12,262 nucleotides of DNA from Oscillospiraceae bacterium. Lineage in GTDB: Bacteria > Bacillota_A > Clostridia > Oscillospirales > Oscillospiraceae. Location: assembly GCA_017411665.1 (NCBI GenBank), contig JAFQPT010000360.1, forward strand, positions 1 through 12,262, in the 5' to 3' direction. Each line of letters begins with the position of its first letter. Positions within the stretch are counted from its first letter, which is position 1. The notes under the pieces were generated by a model that saw only the letters and a list, made by a program, of their open reading frames with translations, searched no databases and had not been told where the DNA came from. Shown piece after piece: positions 1-6,678 of this stretch. The position numbers and the translations under genes were made by a program.

Positions 1-2396
1 ACAGCGCCAAGGTGGGCGGCGAGCTGTATACCGAATACACAAACGGCTATTTCCCCGATGCGGAAAGCAAGTCCATTATCCTGTCCGCAAAGAACGAAAA
101 CATCATCAATTTCTATTACGAAAAGGCTGCCAACGTGCCCTACACCGTCAAGTATGTGCTTGCGGGTACGGATACTCAGCTGGCACCTGCAAAGACTGTC
201 ACCGAAAACCTTAGCTCCGTGGTCACGGAAAACTATGTCTTCATCGACGGCTACATTCCCGACAGCCTGCAGAAGACCAAGGTGCTGACTGTTGGCGGTG
301 AAAATCTGATTGTTTTTACCTACACCGAAGACAACAAGAACGCAGTCTATAAAATTACACATTACATCGAAGTGCCCTTCGGCGGCAGCTGGAATGTGTA
401 CGATACGGAAGACGGCATTGCACAAAAGGGCACGACGCTTTCCGAAGAGGCACTGCAGCTCACAGGCTTTACCTATAATGCAGCAGCGACCGCGGCAAAC
501 AATACCACCGCTGTTACGGTCAGCGATTCCGGTGTCAGCGGCACATTGACCGCGCAGGGTCTGCATTTGCAGCTGTACTATACCCGTGAAAAATATCCCT
601 TCATGGTCTACTACAAGGATATCAACACCAAGGAAGACCTGATTGACCCGCTGGACAGCCGCGTGGCATACAAGGACATGGGCTTTGACTATGTTGCCTT
701 TGAACGTACCATGACGATTGAGGCAGAAGCCATTGAGGGATATAGTCTGGTAGGCGACAGCTCCCAGCTGCTGACCATCCGTGTGGACGACAAGACAGAT
801 CCCAAACTGAACGTGGTGACCTTCTACTATCAGCAGGAGACAGGTGCGCTGCAGCTCAGCAAGGCTGTGACCGCAGTGCCCGCAGGCTCTGCCCCCGATC
901 AGCCCTTCGCGTTCAAGGTGCAGTACAATGGGGATAAGGTACAGTTCCCCTATGCCATTTACAGCTATGAGGTATTGAAAGACGGCGCCTCTGTTGAGAC
1001 CCGCACCGCCCCTGTGGATGTGGCAGGCAGAAACTTTACCGTCACCTTGAAGGACGGAGAATCCACTGTCATCAACACCCTGCCTGTAGGCAGCTACACC
1101 ATTACCGAAGCGGACTACACCATGCAGGACTTTGCGGCAGTGGAACCGCAGACTGTGGCGATTACCGCCGACCATACCTCGGAAGCAGTCTTCCACAACC
1201 GCTATACCTCCTATACAGGGGATTTGACCGTTTCCAAGACTGTCACCAAGGAATATCATGATGTGCCTGCGGAACATGAGTACCACTTCGGGCTGGTATT
1301 CACGCCCGATGCTGCGGCAATGTTCCGTGAACGTGCCTACACCTATGCCGTAACGGACAGTGACGGTACCGTGATTTCCGAAGGCAGCGGCACGGTTGCC
1401 GCAGGCGCAGACTCCCACACCATCGACTTTATGCTGGAGGACGGACAGTCTGTGACCTTTACCGACCTGCCTGTAGGCAGCTATGCAGTTACCGAAACGA
1501 TTGTGAACGGCTCTGCGGAGGATTATAACGTTTATATCAACGATACCCTCAGTGAAACCCTGATTGCAGAAGGGGAAATTGCAGGAGAACAGATGGCTGT
1601 AGCAGCCTTCAAGAACGAATATAAGCGTCACTACGGCAATCTGCAGATTACCAAGCACATCGATTCCGACGGCAATATTTCTACCATTGATAAGGTGGAG
1701 GAATTCCTGTTCTATGTACAGCTGGAAGACACCGCCTATGACGGAACCGTTACGGCGAAGTTCAGCGGCACAGAGGATATCCGTCCCGATGAGCTCATCA
1801 CCATTACCGACGGCGAGCTGCAGGTACCTCTGGCAGACGGAGAAACCGTGCTGCTGGAAGCACTTCCCGCAGTGCCTGTCACCGTTACGGAAGCGGACTA
1901 CAGTCAGCAGGGCTATGAAGAAACCATCAGCTATGACAATGAGACCAAGACGATTCCCAGAGACGGTCTGCTGCAGGTGGAATGTATCAACAGATACCCT
2001 GTGAAATACGGTACGATTACTGTTACCAAGACCGTGTCCAATTTGAGCGCAGTGCCGCGTGGGGACAGCCAGTCCTTCATTTTCCGCATCAGCGGCGGCA
2101 ATGCAAATCAGAAGGTGAATATGGATGTGGTCATTGACCTTGCGGACATTCGTGCAGGGGGAGGCACGGCCTCAGTGACCATAGAAAATGTACCTCTGGG
2201 TACATACACCATAACGGAAGATACCTCCTGGAGCTGGAGATATACCTGCACCTCCGGAGCAACTGAGTCCGTTATGCTCAATGCGGATATTCTCACAGGT
2301 ACAGCGGCCTTCACAAACCGCTATGACACCAATACCTGGCTGACGGATTCGGATTCCGCAGACAACCGATTCATTAAATCTACGAAAAACAGCTGA
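1..2396 (+). CDS. Large multidomain surface protein with four pilin-like isopeptide domains, 5' end missing
   Basis: The frame is open from the left edge (first whole codon at 3), so the true start and signal peptide lie outside. Residues are counted from the GTG at 12. Residues 1 to about 276 hold beta-rich repeats resembling MucBP repeats, such as YTVKYVLAGTD and YPFMVYYKDINTKEDL. Four Ig-like domains follow, similar to DUF7601/Cna-B/T-antigen pilin domains. Each starts with a Lys-bearing strand (SKAVT, SKTVT, TKHID, TKTVS), contains an E-box-like TITE/AVTE/TVTE motif, and ends in FHNRY, FKNEY, INRY or FTNRY. The apparent triads are K284/E366/N396, K409/E495/N535, K548/E627/N660 and K673/E736/N769. 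Such Lys-Asn bonds with a catalytic Glu stiffen pilins and adhesins. The protein ends soon after the fourth Asn, with no LPXTG motif, membrane segment or basic tail. It heads an operon with a sortase, so an adhesin or stalk role is inferred. Exact domain family is uncertain. Confidence 0.85.
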   Translation, partial: SAKVGGELYTEYTNGYFPDAESKSIILSAKNENIINFYYEKAANVPYTVKYVLAGTDTQLAPAKTVTENLSSVVTENYVFIDGYIPDSLQKTKVLTVGGENLIVFTYTEDNKNAVYKITHYIEVPFGGSWNVYDTEDGIAQKGTTLSEEALQLTGFTYNAAATAANNTTAVTVSDSGVSGTLTAQGLHLQLYYTREKYPFMVYYKDINTKEDLIDPLDSRVAYKDMGFDYVAFERTMTIEAEAIEGYSLVGDSSQLLTIRVDDKTDPKLNVVTFYYQQETGALQLSKAVTAVPAGSAPDQPFAFKVQYNGDKVQFPYAIYSYEVLKDGASVETRTAPVDVAGRNFTVTLKDGESTVINTLPVGSYTITEADYTMQDFAAVEPQTVAITADHTSEAVFHNRYTSYTGDLTVSKTVTKEYHDVPAEHEYHFGLVFTPDAAAMFRERAYTYAVTDSDGTVISEGSGTVAAGADSHTIDFMLEDGQSVTFTDLPVGSYAVTETIVNGSAEDYNVYINDTLSETLIAEGEIAGEQMAVAAFKNEYKRHYGNLQITKHIDSDGNISTIDKVEEFLFYVQLEDTAYDGTVTAKFSGTEDIRPDELITITDGELQVPLADGETVLLEALPAVPVTVTEADYSQQGYEETISYDNETKTIPRDGLLQVECINRYPVKYGTITVTKTVSNLSAVPRGDSQSFIFRISGGNANQKVNMDVVIDLADIRAGGGTASVTIENVPLGTYTITEDTSWSWRYTCTSGATESVMLNADILTGTAAFTNRYDTNTWLTDSDSADNRFIKSTKNS

Positions 2397-2412
2397 GAAA
2401 GGAGGCGCGATC

Positions 2413-2994
2413 ATGTATCGTGGGAAACATGAAAAACCCGTCAAGGGCTTAAAAAAATACAAAAGATCCGGCGTGGTGATTGCCTCCCTTCTGCTGATTT
2501 TCGCACTGACGGTCGGAACCACGGCAGCATTTCTGTGGGACCGAACCGATACAACGGACAATGCCTTTGTGCCCGTGACTGTGGGTGTGGATATTGAGGA
2601 AAGCTTTGATGGACAGACCAAGTCTGCCGTTGTTGTCCGCAACGAGGGGGATATCCCCGTATATATCCGCGCCACTGCAGCCTTTTACTGGACGGACGCA
2701 AACGGTGTCATCGTCGAGCCCGAAAACTGCAGCCACACGCCCGTTGTGTTGGGCAGCGGCTGGTTTTCCGTGGGCAGCGTGTATTATTATACTGCACCCG
2801 TTTCTTCGGGCAATGCCACATCCAACCTGCTGGCAAGCCCCATTACTGCGCAGATTACCCCTGAATTTTCCAACTACGTGCTGCACATGGAGGTTCATTC
2901 CGAAGCCATTCAGGCGCAGCCTGCAGACGCGGTGGAACAGGCATGGCGGGGTGTTGACGTCAAAGGCGGCAATCTGACCGCTGCGGGAGGCTGA
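2413..2994 (+). CDS. SipW-type signal peptide protein, TasA/camelysin-like
   Basis: This 193-residue protein has a basic N-terminus (residues 1-18), a hydrophobic stretch at about 20-41 and then FLWDRTDTTDN. The segment VGTTAAFLWDRTDTT fits the SipW-cognate signal class (usual form GGTYAYFTD), found on TasA, camelysin and related secreted fibre proteins. The rest looks like a beta-sandwich: DIEESFDGQTKSAVVVRN, then PVYIRATAAFYW, typical of TasA-like domains in Clostridia. There is no sorting signal or C-terminal membrane helix, so it is probably released or built into a fibre. The start is set by GGAGG at 2401-2405, seven bases before ATG. It begins 16 bases after the upstream stop and ends two bases before the next ATG, so co-transcription is near certain. 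No SipW peptidase is encoded in the window. The family call is from sequence pattern only; the fibre role is inference. Confidence 0.75.
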   Translation: MYRGKHEKPVKGLKKYKRSGVVIASLLLIFALTVGTTAAFLWDRTDTTDNAFVPVTVGVDIEESFDGQTKSAVVVRNEGDIPVYIRATAAFYWTDANGVIVEPENCSHTPVVLGSGWFSVGSVYYYTAPVSSGNATSNLLASPITAQITPEFSNYVLHMEVHSEAIQAQPADAVEQAWRGVDVKGGNLTAAGG

Positions 2995-2996
2995 GC

Positions 2997-3902
2997 ATGA
3001 GACGATTGATGAAACGATGCTCTGCTGTAACGGTGCTTGTGCTGCTGGTTATCACACTGGTCACCCCTGCTTTCGCGGCAGAGCCTCCGTCTTTGACCTA
3101 TTACGGTCATGAACAGGGCTTCGGGATCGACACAGGCAGTGCGTATTCGGATTCCGACCTGTTTTCCGATGCTTTTAAGGGTGTGATGCCCGGTGATGTC
3201 ATCACCGAAACCATCTCTGTAACAAATAAATCCACGGACAGCGACTATATCGAGCTGCTGCTGCAGGCAAAGCCTCATGACGATGCTGCCATGGCGGATT
3301 TTCTGGCGCAGCTGGAAATGAAGGTCTGGAACGGGGACACACTGATTTATCATGCCTCTCCCGACAAGAGCGCGGGTCTTACAAATCCCGTGAGCCTGGG
3401 CAGACTGGACAGTGGCAGAAGCCTGCAGCTGAAGGTAGAGCTGATTGTACCTCTGACGCTGGGCAACGAGTATGCAGACTGTGTGGGTGAAGTAGACTGG
3501 GTGTTCACCGCCCGACAGGGAGACCATCCCCATATGAGCTTCACGGTCACCAAAATTTGGGTGGACAAGACCGCAGACCATCCCGACCAAATCACTGTCA
3601 CCCTGTTTAAGGATGGCGCACCTTATGCTCATAAATATCTGAACGAGGAAAACGGCTGGACCTACACATGGACCAATCTGCCCGACGGCGGCTATAACTG
3701 GTACGCATTGGAAGTCGTGCCCAAGGGATACATGGTGGAATATGAGCACAGCAAGTATGAAACCGTGATGTATAACATGGCAAGCCTCATTCAGACAGGT
3801 CAGCTGAATTGGCCCGTACCGATTCTGGCAGTGGCAGGTGTGCTGCTGATGACTGCCGGCTTGATTCTGATCGGAAAGGACCGGAACAAAGAGCATGACT
3901 AA
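2997..3902 (+). CDS. Cna-B domain surface protein with LIQTG sorting-type C-terminus
   Basis: This 301-residue protein has a Sec signal peptide (residues 1-27, likely cut after AFA). Residues 50-173 resemble the N-terminal module of clostridial TasA-like proteins (GVMPGDVITETISVTNKS, then GEVDWVF). A Cna-B-type domain covers about 180-262 (FTVTKIWVDK, WTYTWTNLPDGGYNWYALE). K186, E239 and N260 occupy the places expected for an isopeptide triad. The C-terminus is a sorting signal: LIQTG at 264-268, a hydrophobic helix at about 272-293, and a charged tail, KDRNKEHD. The usual clostridial form is LPQTGQLNWP; here Ile replaces Pro. The likely fate is covalent anchoring to peptidoglycan or to another subunit by the adjacent sortase. 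GGGAGG at 2985-2990 lies six bases before the ATG. Its end overlaps the sortase gene by eight bases, which supports a matched substrate-enzyme pair. Confidence 0.8.
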   Translation: MRRLMKRCSAVTVLVLLVITLVTPAFAAEPPSLTYYGHEQGFGIDTGSAYSDSDLFSDAFKGVMPGDVITETISVTNKSTDSDYIELLLQAKPHDDAAMADFLAQLEMKVWNGDTLIYHASPDKSAGLTNPVSLGRLDSGRSLQLKVELIVPLTLGNEYADCVGEVDWVFTARQGDHPHMSFTVTKIWVDKTADHPDQITVTLFKDGAPYAHKYLNEENGWTYTWTNLPDGGYNWYALEVVPKGYMVEYEHSKYETVMYNMASLIQTGQLNWPVPILAVAGVLLMTAGLILIGKDRNKEHD

Positions 3903-4479
3903 GAAAAGAGCAGGCATTGCTCTCGTCATCACAGGAGCGGTGCTGCTGTTGGCAGCGCTGCTCCTGTTTGCGTATAACCGGATGGAGGATGTCCGCGCCG
4001 GAGAGGAGGCTGCGGAAATTATGACCGAGATTATGACTGCGGTCGAGCCGTCGGATATGCAGAAAGACGAGGCGGAACGAAAAATCATGCCCACGATGAC
4101 GATTCGCGGACATGAATATATCGGATATTTACACATTCCCGATTTGGGGCTGGAGTTGCCTGTGATGGCGGACTGGGATTACAACCGCTTGAAGCGGGCA
4201 CCCTGCCGTCACTTCGGCACCACATACAATGACGATTTGGTCATTGCAGCCCATAATTTTAAAAACCACTTTGGCCGCATCGACACTCTGCCTTTGGGTA
4301 CGGAAGTGACCTTCACGGACATGGACGGTGTTGTCAGCCGTTATGCTGTGGGTGAGATTCTGGAGCGAGGGCCCGAGGAAGTGGCGGAAGTACGGGACAG
4401 CCAATGGGACTTGATTTTGTACACCTGTACCTATGGCGGTGACGTACGCATTGTGGTGGGCTGTGCGCGCACGGAATAA
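3895..4479 (+). CDS. Sortase (cysteine transpeptidase)
   Basis: Sortases cut a sorting signal, usually between Thr and Gly, and join the protein to the wall or to a pilin lysine. This 194-residue protein has one N-terminal membrane helix (about residues 7-27) and a catalytic domain from about residue 74. The catalytic residues are visible: H120 in VIAAHNF, C178 in LYTCTY and R192 in VVGCAR. IGYLHIPDLGLELPV at the domain start is typical of the fold. Only two residues follow the catalytic Arg, so the protein is short but complete. The class is not clear from sequence alone; it is not obviously a housekeeping class A enzyme. Translation is probably coupled, because its ATG overlaps the end of the upstream Cna-B gene and the best Shine-Dalgarno match (AAGGA, 3876-3880) is 14 bases away. 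The neighbour's LIQTG protein is the presumed substrate. Confidence 0.9.
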   Translation: MTKKRAGIALVITGAVLLLAALLLFAYNRMEDVRAGEEAAEIMTEIMTAVEPSDMQKDEAERKIMPTMTIRGHEYIGYLHIPDLGLELPVMADWDYNRLKRAPCRHFGTTYNDDLVIAAHNFKNHFGRIDTLPLGTEVTFTDMDGVVSRYAVGEILERGPEEVAEVRDSQWDLILYTCTYGGDVRIVVGCARTE

Positions 4480-4482
4480 CAA

Positions 4483-4517
4483 AAAACAGGCGCAGTGTTC
4501 CCTGCTGTACCTGTTTT
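4483..4517 (+). terminator. Hairpin after the sortase gene
   Basis: AAAACAGG (4483-4490) pairs with CCTGTTTT (4510-4517), and GCAG (4492-4495) can pair with CTGC (4502-4505) inside. It starts four bases after the sortase stop and the right arm ends in four T. It probably acts as a first terminator for the surface operon, ahead of the stronger one at 4534-4570. Confidence 0.5.
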
Positions 4518-4533
4518 GAATATGAAACTGTAG

Positions 4534-4570
4534 AAAAATCCGGGCTGCATGCATTGCAGCCCGGATTTTT
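4534..4570. terminator. Bidirectional intrinsic terminator
   Basis: A perfect 16-bp stem is formed by 4534-4549 and 4555-4570 with the loop TGCAT. The stem core is TCCGGGCTGCA, flanked by five A on one side and five or more T on the other, so it works on both strands. It lies between the convergent sortase and cation-efflux genes, four bases beyond the efflux stop codon. Confidence 0.9.
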
Positions 4571-4574
4571 TCTG

Positions 4575-5744
4575 TTAGCTGTGATAGGGTCTGTCGATGG
4601 TAATGACAGCGTGGTGGTGCTCCCAGTGGGTGCGGACGTAGTCCTTCAGCAGAGTCTTCAGCTCTTCGGGAGTCATCTTGACGGCGTAAGGCAGCACCGC
4701 GTCAAAAATCACATTGGTATGTGTCGGGCCTTCCACCATGCGGAAGTCATGAATGGTGATGCCATCTCCAAGCCGGGAGGCATACATTGCCAGCTGCATA
4801 CGCTTGGAAACAATCTTCTCATCGTTGACGGAGACGGGGTCCATGTGAATGGTAGCCATGCAGCCCAGCTTTTCCGCCAGCTCCATTTCTGCTCTGTCCA
4901 CAGCGTCGTGCAGGGCGAAAATGTCGCCGTCGCCGGGTACTTCTGCATGAAGAGAAATCATGCATCGGCCGGGGCCGTAGTCATGCACCACAAGGTCGTG
5001 AATGTTGACGATTTCATCATAGCTGAGCACGATTTGCTGAATCTGCTCCACAAATTCCTCCTCGGGGGGATTGCCCAGCAGGGGGGACAGTGTTTCCATA
5101 GTGGATTTGATACCTGCATACAGAATGAATGCAGCCACCAGAATACCGCACCAGCCGTCTACGTTGTAGCCGAAGAAGTGTGCCACGAGGGTAGAGCCCA
5201 GTACCACCAGTGTGGAAATGCAGTCGCTGAGGCTGTCGATAGCGGTGGCGTTCATGCCGGGGGAATTGATTTTACGGCCGATGGAGTGGTTGTAGGCAAA
5301 CATATAGACCTTCACCAGTATGGAAGCGGCCAGAATCCCGATGGTCAGCAGACCTGTTTCCATAGGGGTGGGGCTGAGGATTCGATGGAAGGAATCCTGT
5401 CCCAGCTCAATGCCCACCAGAATAATCATGATGCTCACCGCAACGCCGGATATGTATTCCAGTCTGCCATGCCCGAAGGGATGGTCGGGGTCAGGCTTCT
5501 TGCCTGCCAGTCGCATACCCAGCAGCGTGATGATGGTGGACCCTGCATCGGCGAGGTTGTTGAAGGCATCTGCCATGACAGCCACAGAGCCTGCCAACAT
5601 TCCTGCCAGATATTTGCCTGCGAACAGCAGGAGATTCAGCAGAATGCCCATGGCACTGCACAGTGTGCCGTAGGCTTGTCTGACAGCTTCGTCGGAAGTA
5701 TTTTCACTGTTTGGAATCAGTCGTTTTGCAAGTAATGTAATCAT
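4575..5744 (-). CDS. Cation diffusion facilitator (CDF) metal exporter, manganese-like site
   Basis: CDF proteins are membrane dimers that export divalent metals in exchange for protons. This 389-residue protein has a hydrophobic N-terminal domain with about six helices and a cytoplasmic C-terminal domain (from about residue 215), rich in His and Asp near its end. The family motif HPFGHGR is at 88-94. Helix II has ADAFNNLAD, placing D59 and N63 four apart. Helix V has AIDSLSD, with D170 and D174. Zinc-type members usually carry His at the first helix V position, whereas manganese-type members carry Asp, so manganese is the likelier substrate (inference). The ATG at 5744 is chosen over an upstream TTG at 5762 because GAGGT (5751-5755) lies just before it. 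It appears monocistronic, with its own promoter and terminator. Confidence 0.9.
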   Translation of the reverse strand: MITLLAKRLIPNSENTSDEAVRQAYGTLCSAMGILLNLLLFAGKYLAGMLAGSVAVMADAFNNLADAGSTIITLLGMRLAGKKPDPDHPFGHGRLEYISGVAVSIMIILVGIELGQDSFHRILSPTPMETGLLTIGILAASILVKVYMFAYNHSIGRKINSPGMNATAIDSLSDCISTLVVLGSTLVAHFFGYNVDGWCGILVAAFILYAGIKSTMETLSPLLGNPPEEEFVEQIQQIVLSYDEIVNIHDLVVHDYGPGRCMISLHAEVPGDGDIFALHDAVDRAEMELAEKLGCMATIHMDPVSVNDEKIVSKRMQLAMYASRLGDGITIHDFRMVEGPTHTNVIFDAVLPYAVKMTPEELKTLLKDYVRTHWEHHHAVITIDRPYHS

Positions 5745-5772
5745 AATTCTACCTCGATACAATCGTTCTGCT

Positions 5773-5781
5773 ATTGTACCA
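5773..5781 (-). promoter_or_regulatory. Extended -10 promoter for the CDF gene
   Basis: Minus-strand TGGTACAAT gives an extended -10 element (TGn plus TACAAT at 5773-5778), 28 bases from the chosen ATG. No good -35 box is seen at the usual distance, which is acceptable for extended -10 promoters. The assignment is by pattern only. Confidence 0.5.
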
Positions 5782-5874
5782 CATTTTGGAAAAAATGGAA
5801 GATAATTAGGGGATACTAACGTAAAAAAGTTTCTGTTTTTGTGTAAACGGGTGAGTAGTGACTGATTACGGGGA

Positions 5875-5924
5875 AAAACCGCAACGCCCTGTTTCGGCCT
5901 GTGAAACGGCGAAAACGGGGCGTT
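5875..5924 (-). terminator. Long hairpin downstream of the DUF1653 gene
   Basis: AACGCCC (5883-5889) pairs with GGGCGTT (5918-5924), extended inward by GTTTCG (5891-5896) against CGAAAAC with one bulged A. Read on the minus strand the stem is followed by GCGG and then five T. It lies about 45 bases past the DUF1653 stop and could end that transcript. The spacing between stem and T-run is a little long. Confidence 0.45.
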
Positions 5925-5967
5925 TGGAGAGTGATTGAAAAATGAGTAAGGGCATATAACAGAGGGT

Positions 5968-6186
5968 TCAGGCCTCTCTCACGAAGGCAAAACGAGGGCC
6001 GCTGTAGCCGTCGCGCTCCACATGCTCGGTCCACATGGGCAGAGGGCGCACCCACACGTCGCAGGTGCCGTACAGTGCGCGGTAGACCACCATAGGTTCT
6101 TCGGTCTCCGAGTGCTTTGCGGTATACAGCAGCAGATATTCGTTGCCTTTGTAATGACGATAAATTCCGGGTTTTAAGGATTCCAT
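5968..6186 (-). CDS. DUF1653 family small protein
   Basis: This 72-residue protein matches the DUF1653 pattern: an opening PGIYRHYKGNEYLLLYTAKHS-like stretch, then EEPMVVYRALYG, and RPLPMWTEHV near the end. DUF1653 proteins are small soluble beta-rich proteins of unknown function, widespread in bacteria and often encoded alone. Length is normal for the family. The start is clear: GGAG (6194-6197) lies seven bases before the ATG. A promoter at 6274-6302 would give a leader of about 80 bases containing the repeat at 6211-6262. No partner gene is evident; the CDF gene downstream has its own promoter. Confidence 0.85.
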   Translation of the reverse strand: MESLKPGIYRHYKGNEYLLLYTAKHSETEEPMVVYRALYGTCDVWVRPLPMWTEHVERDGYSGPRFAFVREA

Positions 6187-6210
6187 AGTAATTCTCCAAG
6201 GACAGGATAA

Positions 6211-6262
6211 AGCCTCCCCTGTGCAAGGGGAGGTGTCAAAACATAGTTTTGACGGAGGGGTT
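6211..6262. repeat. Two-hairpin intergenic repeat
   Basis: CCTCCCCT (6213-6220) pairs with AGGGGAGG (6226-6233) around GTGCA. GTCAAAAC (6235-6242) pairs with GTTTTGAC (6246-6253) around ATA. GGAGGGGTTGT then follows, whose GGAGG could also pair with the first CCTCC. From memory this layout resembles a repeat found in many copies in gut Clostridia, but only one copy is in the window. It lies within the predicted leader of the DUF1653 gene. Confidence 0.65.
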
Positions 6263-6273
6263 GTTGAGTTATC

Positions 6274-6302
6274 ATTATAATCAAAACAATCTGCAATGTA
6301 AA
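6274..6302 (-). promoter_or_regulatory. Sigma-A promoter for the DUF1653 gene
   Basis: On the minus strand TTTACA (6297-6302) is followed after 17 bases by TATAAT (6274-6279). This matches consensus at 5 of 6 and 6 of 6 positions with ideal spacing. It points toward the DUF1653 gene about 88 bases away. Confidence 0.7.
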
Positions 6303-6305
6303 CAT

Positions 6306-6331
6306 AAATCCCGCTGCATGCAGTGGGATTT
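6306..6331 (-). terminator. Terminator-like hairpin after the HTH gene
   Basis: AAATCCCGCTG (6306-6316) pairs with CAGTGGGATTT (6321-6331), with one G-T wobble, around CATG. It overlaps the last base of the HTH stop codon, and on the minus strand continues into ATTTATGTTT. The T-run is broken, so strength is uncertain. The -35 box of the DUF1653 promoter begins directly downstream. Confidence 0.5.
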
Positions 6332-6549
6332 TATAATTTCTGATCATTTTCAGAGGGAATATATTTCATGATGTGCTCTACCTCGCAGTTTAAAATTCTG
6401 CACAGGTCGTTGATGGTTGTTGTATTCAACGGTTTGTTTTTTCGGAGCTTATCGATTGTAGAACTGGAGATATGATGATTTTTTATGAGTGTATAGGTAG
6501 ACTCATCGGACATTTTCAACGTTTCCCAAAAGGGCGTGTAAACAACCAT
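6331..6549 (-). CDS. Small Cro/C1-type HTH transcriptional regulator
   Basis: This 72-residue protein is essentially a single helix-turn-helix domain of the Cro/C1 (HTH_26-like) class. It has a PFWETLK opening, ISSSTIDKLRKNKPL as the recognition part, and INDLCRILNCEVEHIMKYIP as the closing helices. There is no effector or dimerisation domain. The ATG at 6549 is preceded by GGAGG (6555-6559) at five bases; a longer reading to 6660 is rejected because it runs through the neighbour's promoter. Base composition is AT-rich (21 G+C of 60 at 6421-6480), unlike the housekeeping genes. It is divergent from the lipoprotein gene, and the 129-base spacer has repeated GAGAA half-sites, so it may repress both (inference). 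Confidence 0.8.
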   Translation of the reverse strand: MVVYTPFWETLKMSDESTYTLIKNHHISSSTIDKLRKNKPLNTTTINDLCRILNCEVEHIMKYIPSENDQKL

Positions 6550-6560
6550 AACTTCCTCCA

Positions 6561-6600
6561 ATTCTCGTTGATATGTATATATTAGAGAATAGGCGAGAAC
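6561..6600. promoter_or_regulatory. Possible operator with GAGAA half-sites
   Basis: ATTCTC (6561-6566) and GAGAAT (6585-6590) form an inverted pair 18 bases apart, and a further GAGAAC (6595-6600) abuts the -35 box of the lipoprotein promoter. The core TTCTC/GAGAA thus occurs three times in 40 bases between the divergent genes. Binding by the adjacent HTH protein is inference. Confidence 0.35.
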
Positions 6601-6629
6601 TTGACTATGGTCGTAAAAGAGACTATAAT
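6601..6629 (+). promoter_or_regulatory. Near-consensus sigma-A promoter for the lipoprotein gene
   Basis: TTGACT (6601-6606) and TATAAT (6624-6629) are separated by exactly 17 bases. This is one of the best promoters in the window. It lies about 50 bases before the lipoprotein start. Confidence 0.8.
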
Positions 6630-6678
6630 AAACGAAACTACCGTGCAGGGTAAGATGCACAGAGAGGAGAAAAGTATT

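Noticed and set aside
12..14. GTG as the start of the first surface protein
   Set aside because: The same frame stays open to the left edge (S-A-K-V), and the protein would lack a signal peptide. The gene is cut by the window instead.
2910..4136. Minus-strand open frame of 408 codons
   Set aside because: It runs antisense through three well-supported surface-operon genes. Its composition is typical of a shadow frame.
4554..5735. Plus-strand open frame of 393 codons
   Set aside because: It is antisense to the CDF exporter, whose protein is clearly recognisable. The plus-strand translation is His/Gln/Cys-rich with no family resemblance and no ribosome binding site.
5816..6226. Minus-strand 136-codon frame overlapping the DUF1653 gene
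   Set aside because: It is a shifted frame of the DUF1653 gene and the repeat upstream, with no recognisable domain.
6550..6660. Longer HTH protein starting at 6660
   Set aside because: The extension crosses the lipoprotein promoter and has no Shine-Dalgarno. ATG at 6549 has GGAGG and fits the domain start.
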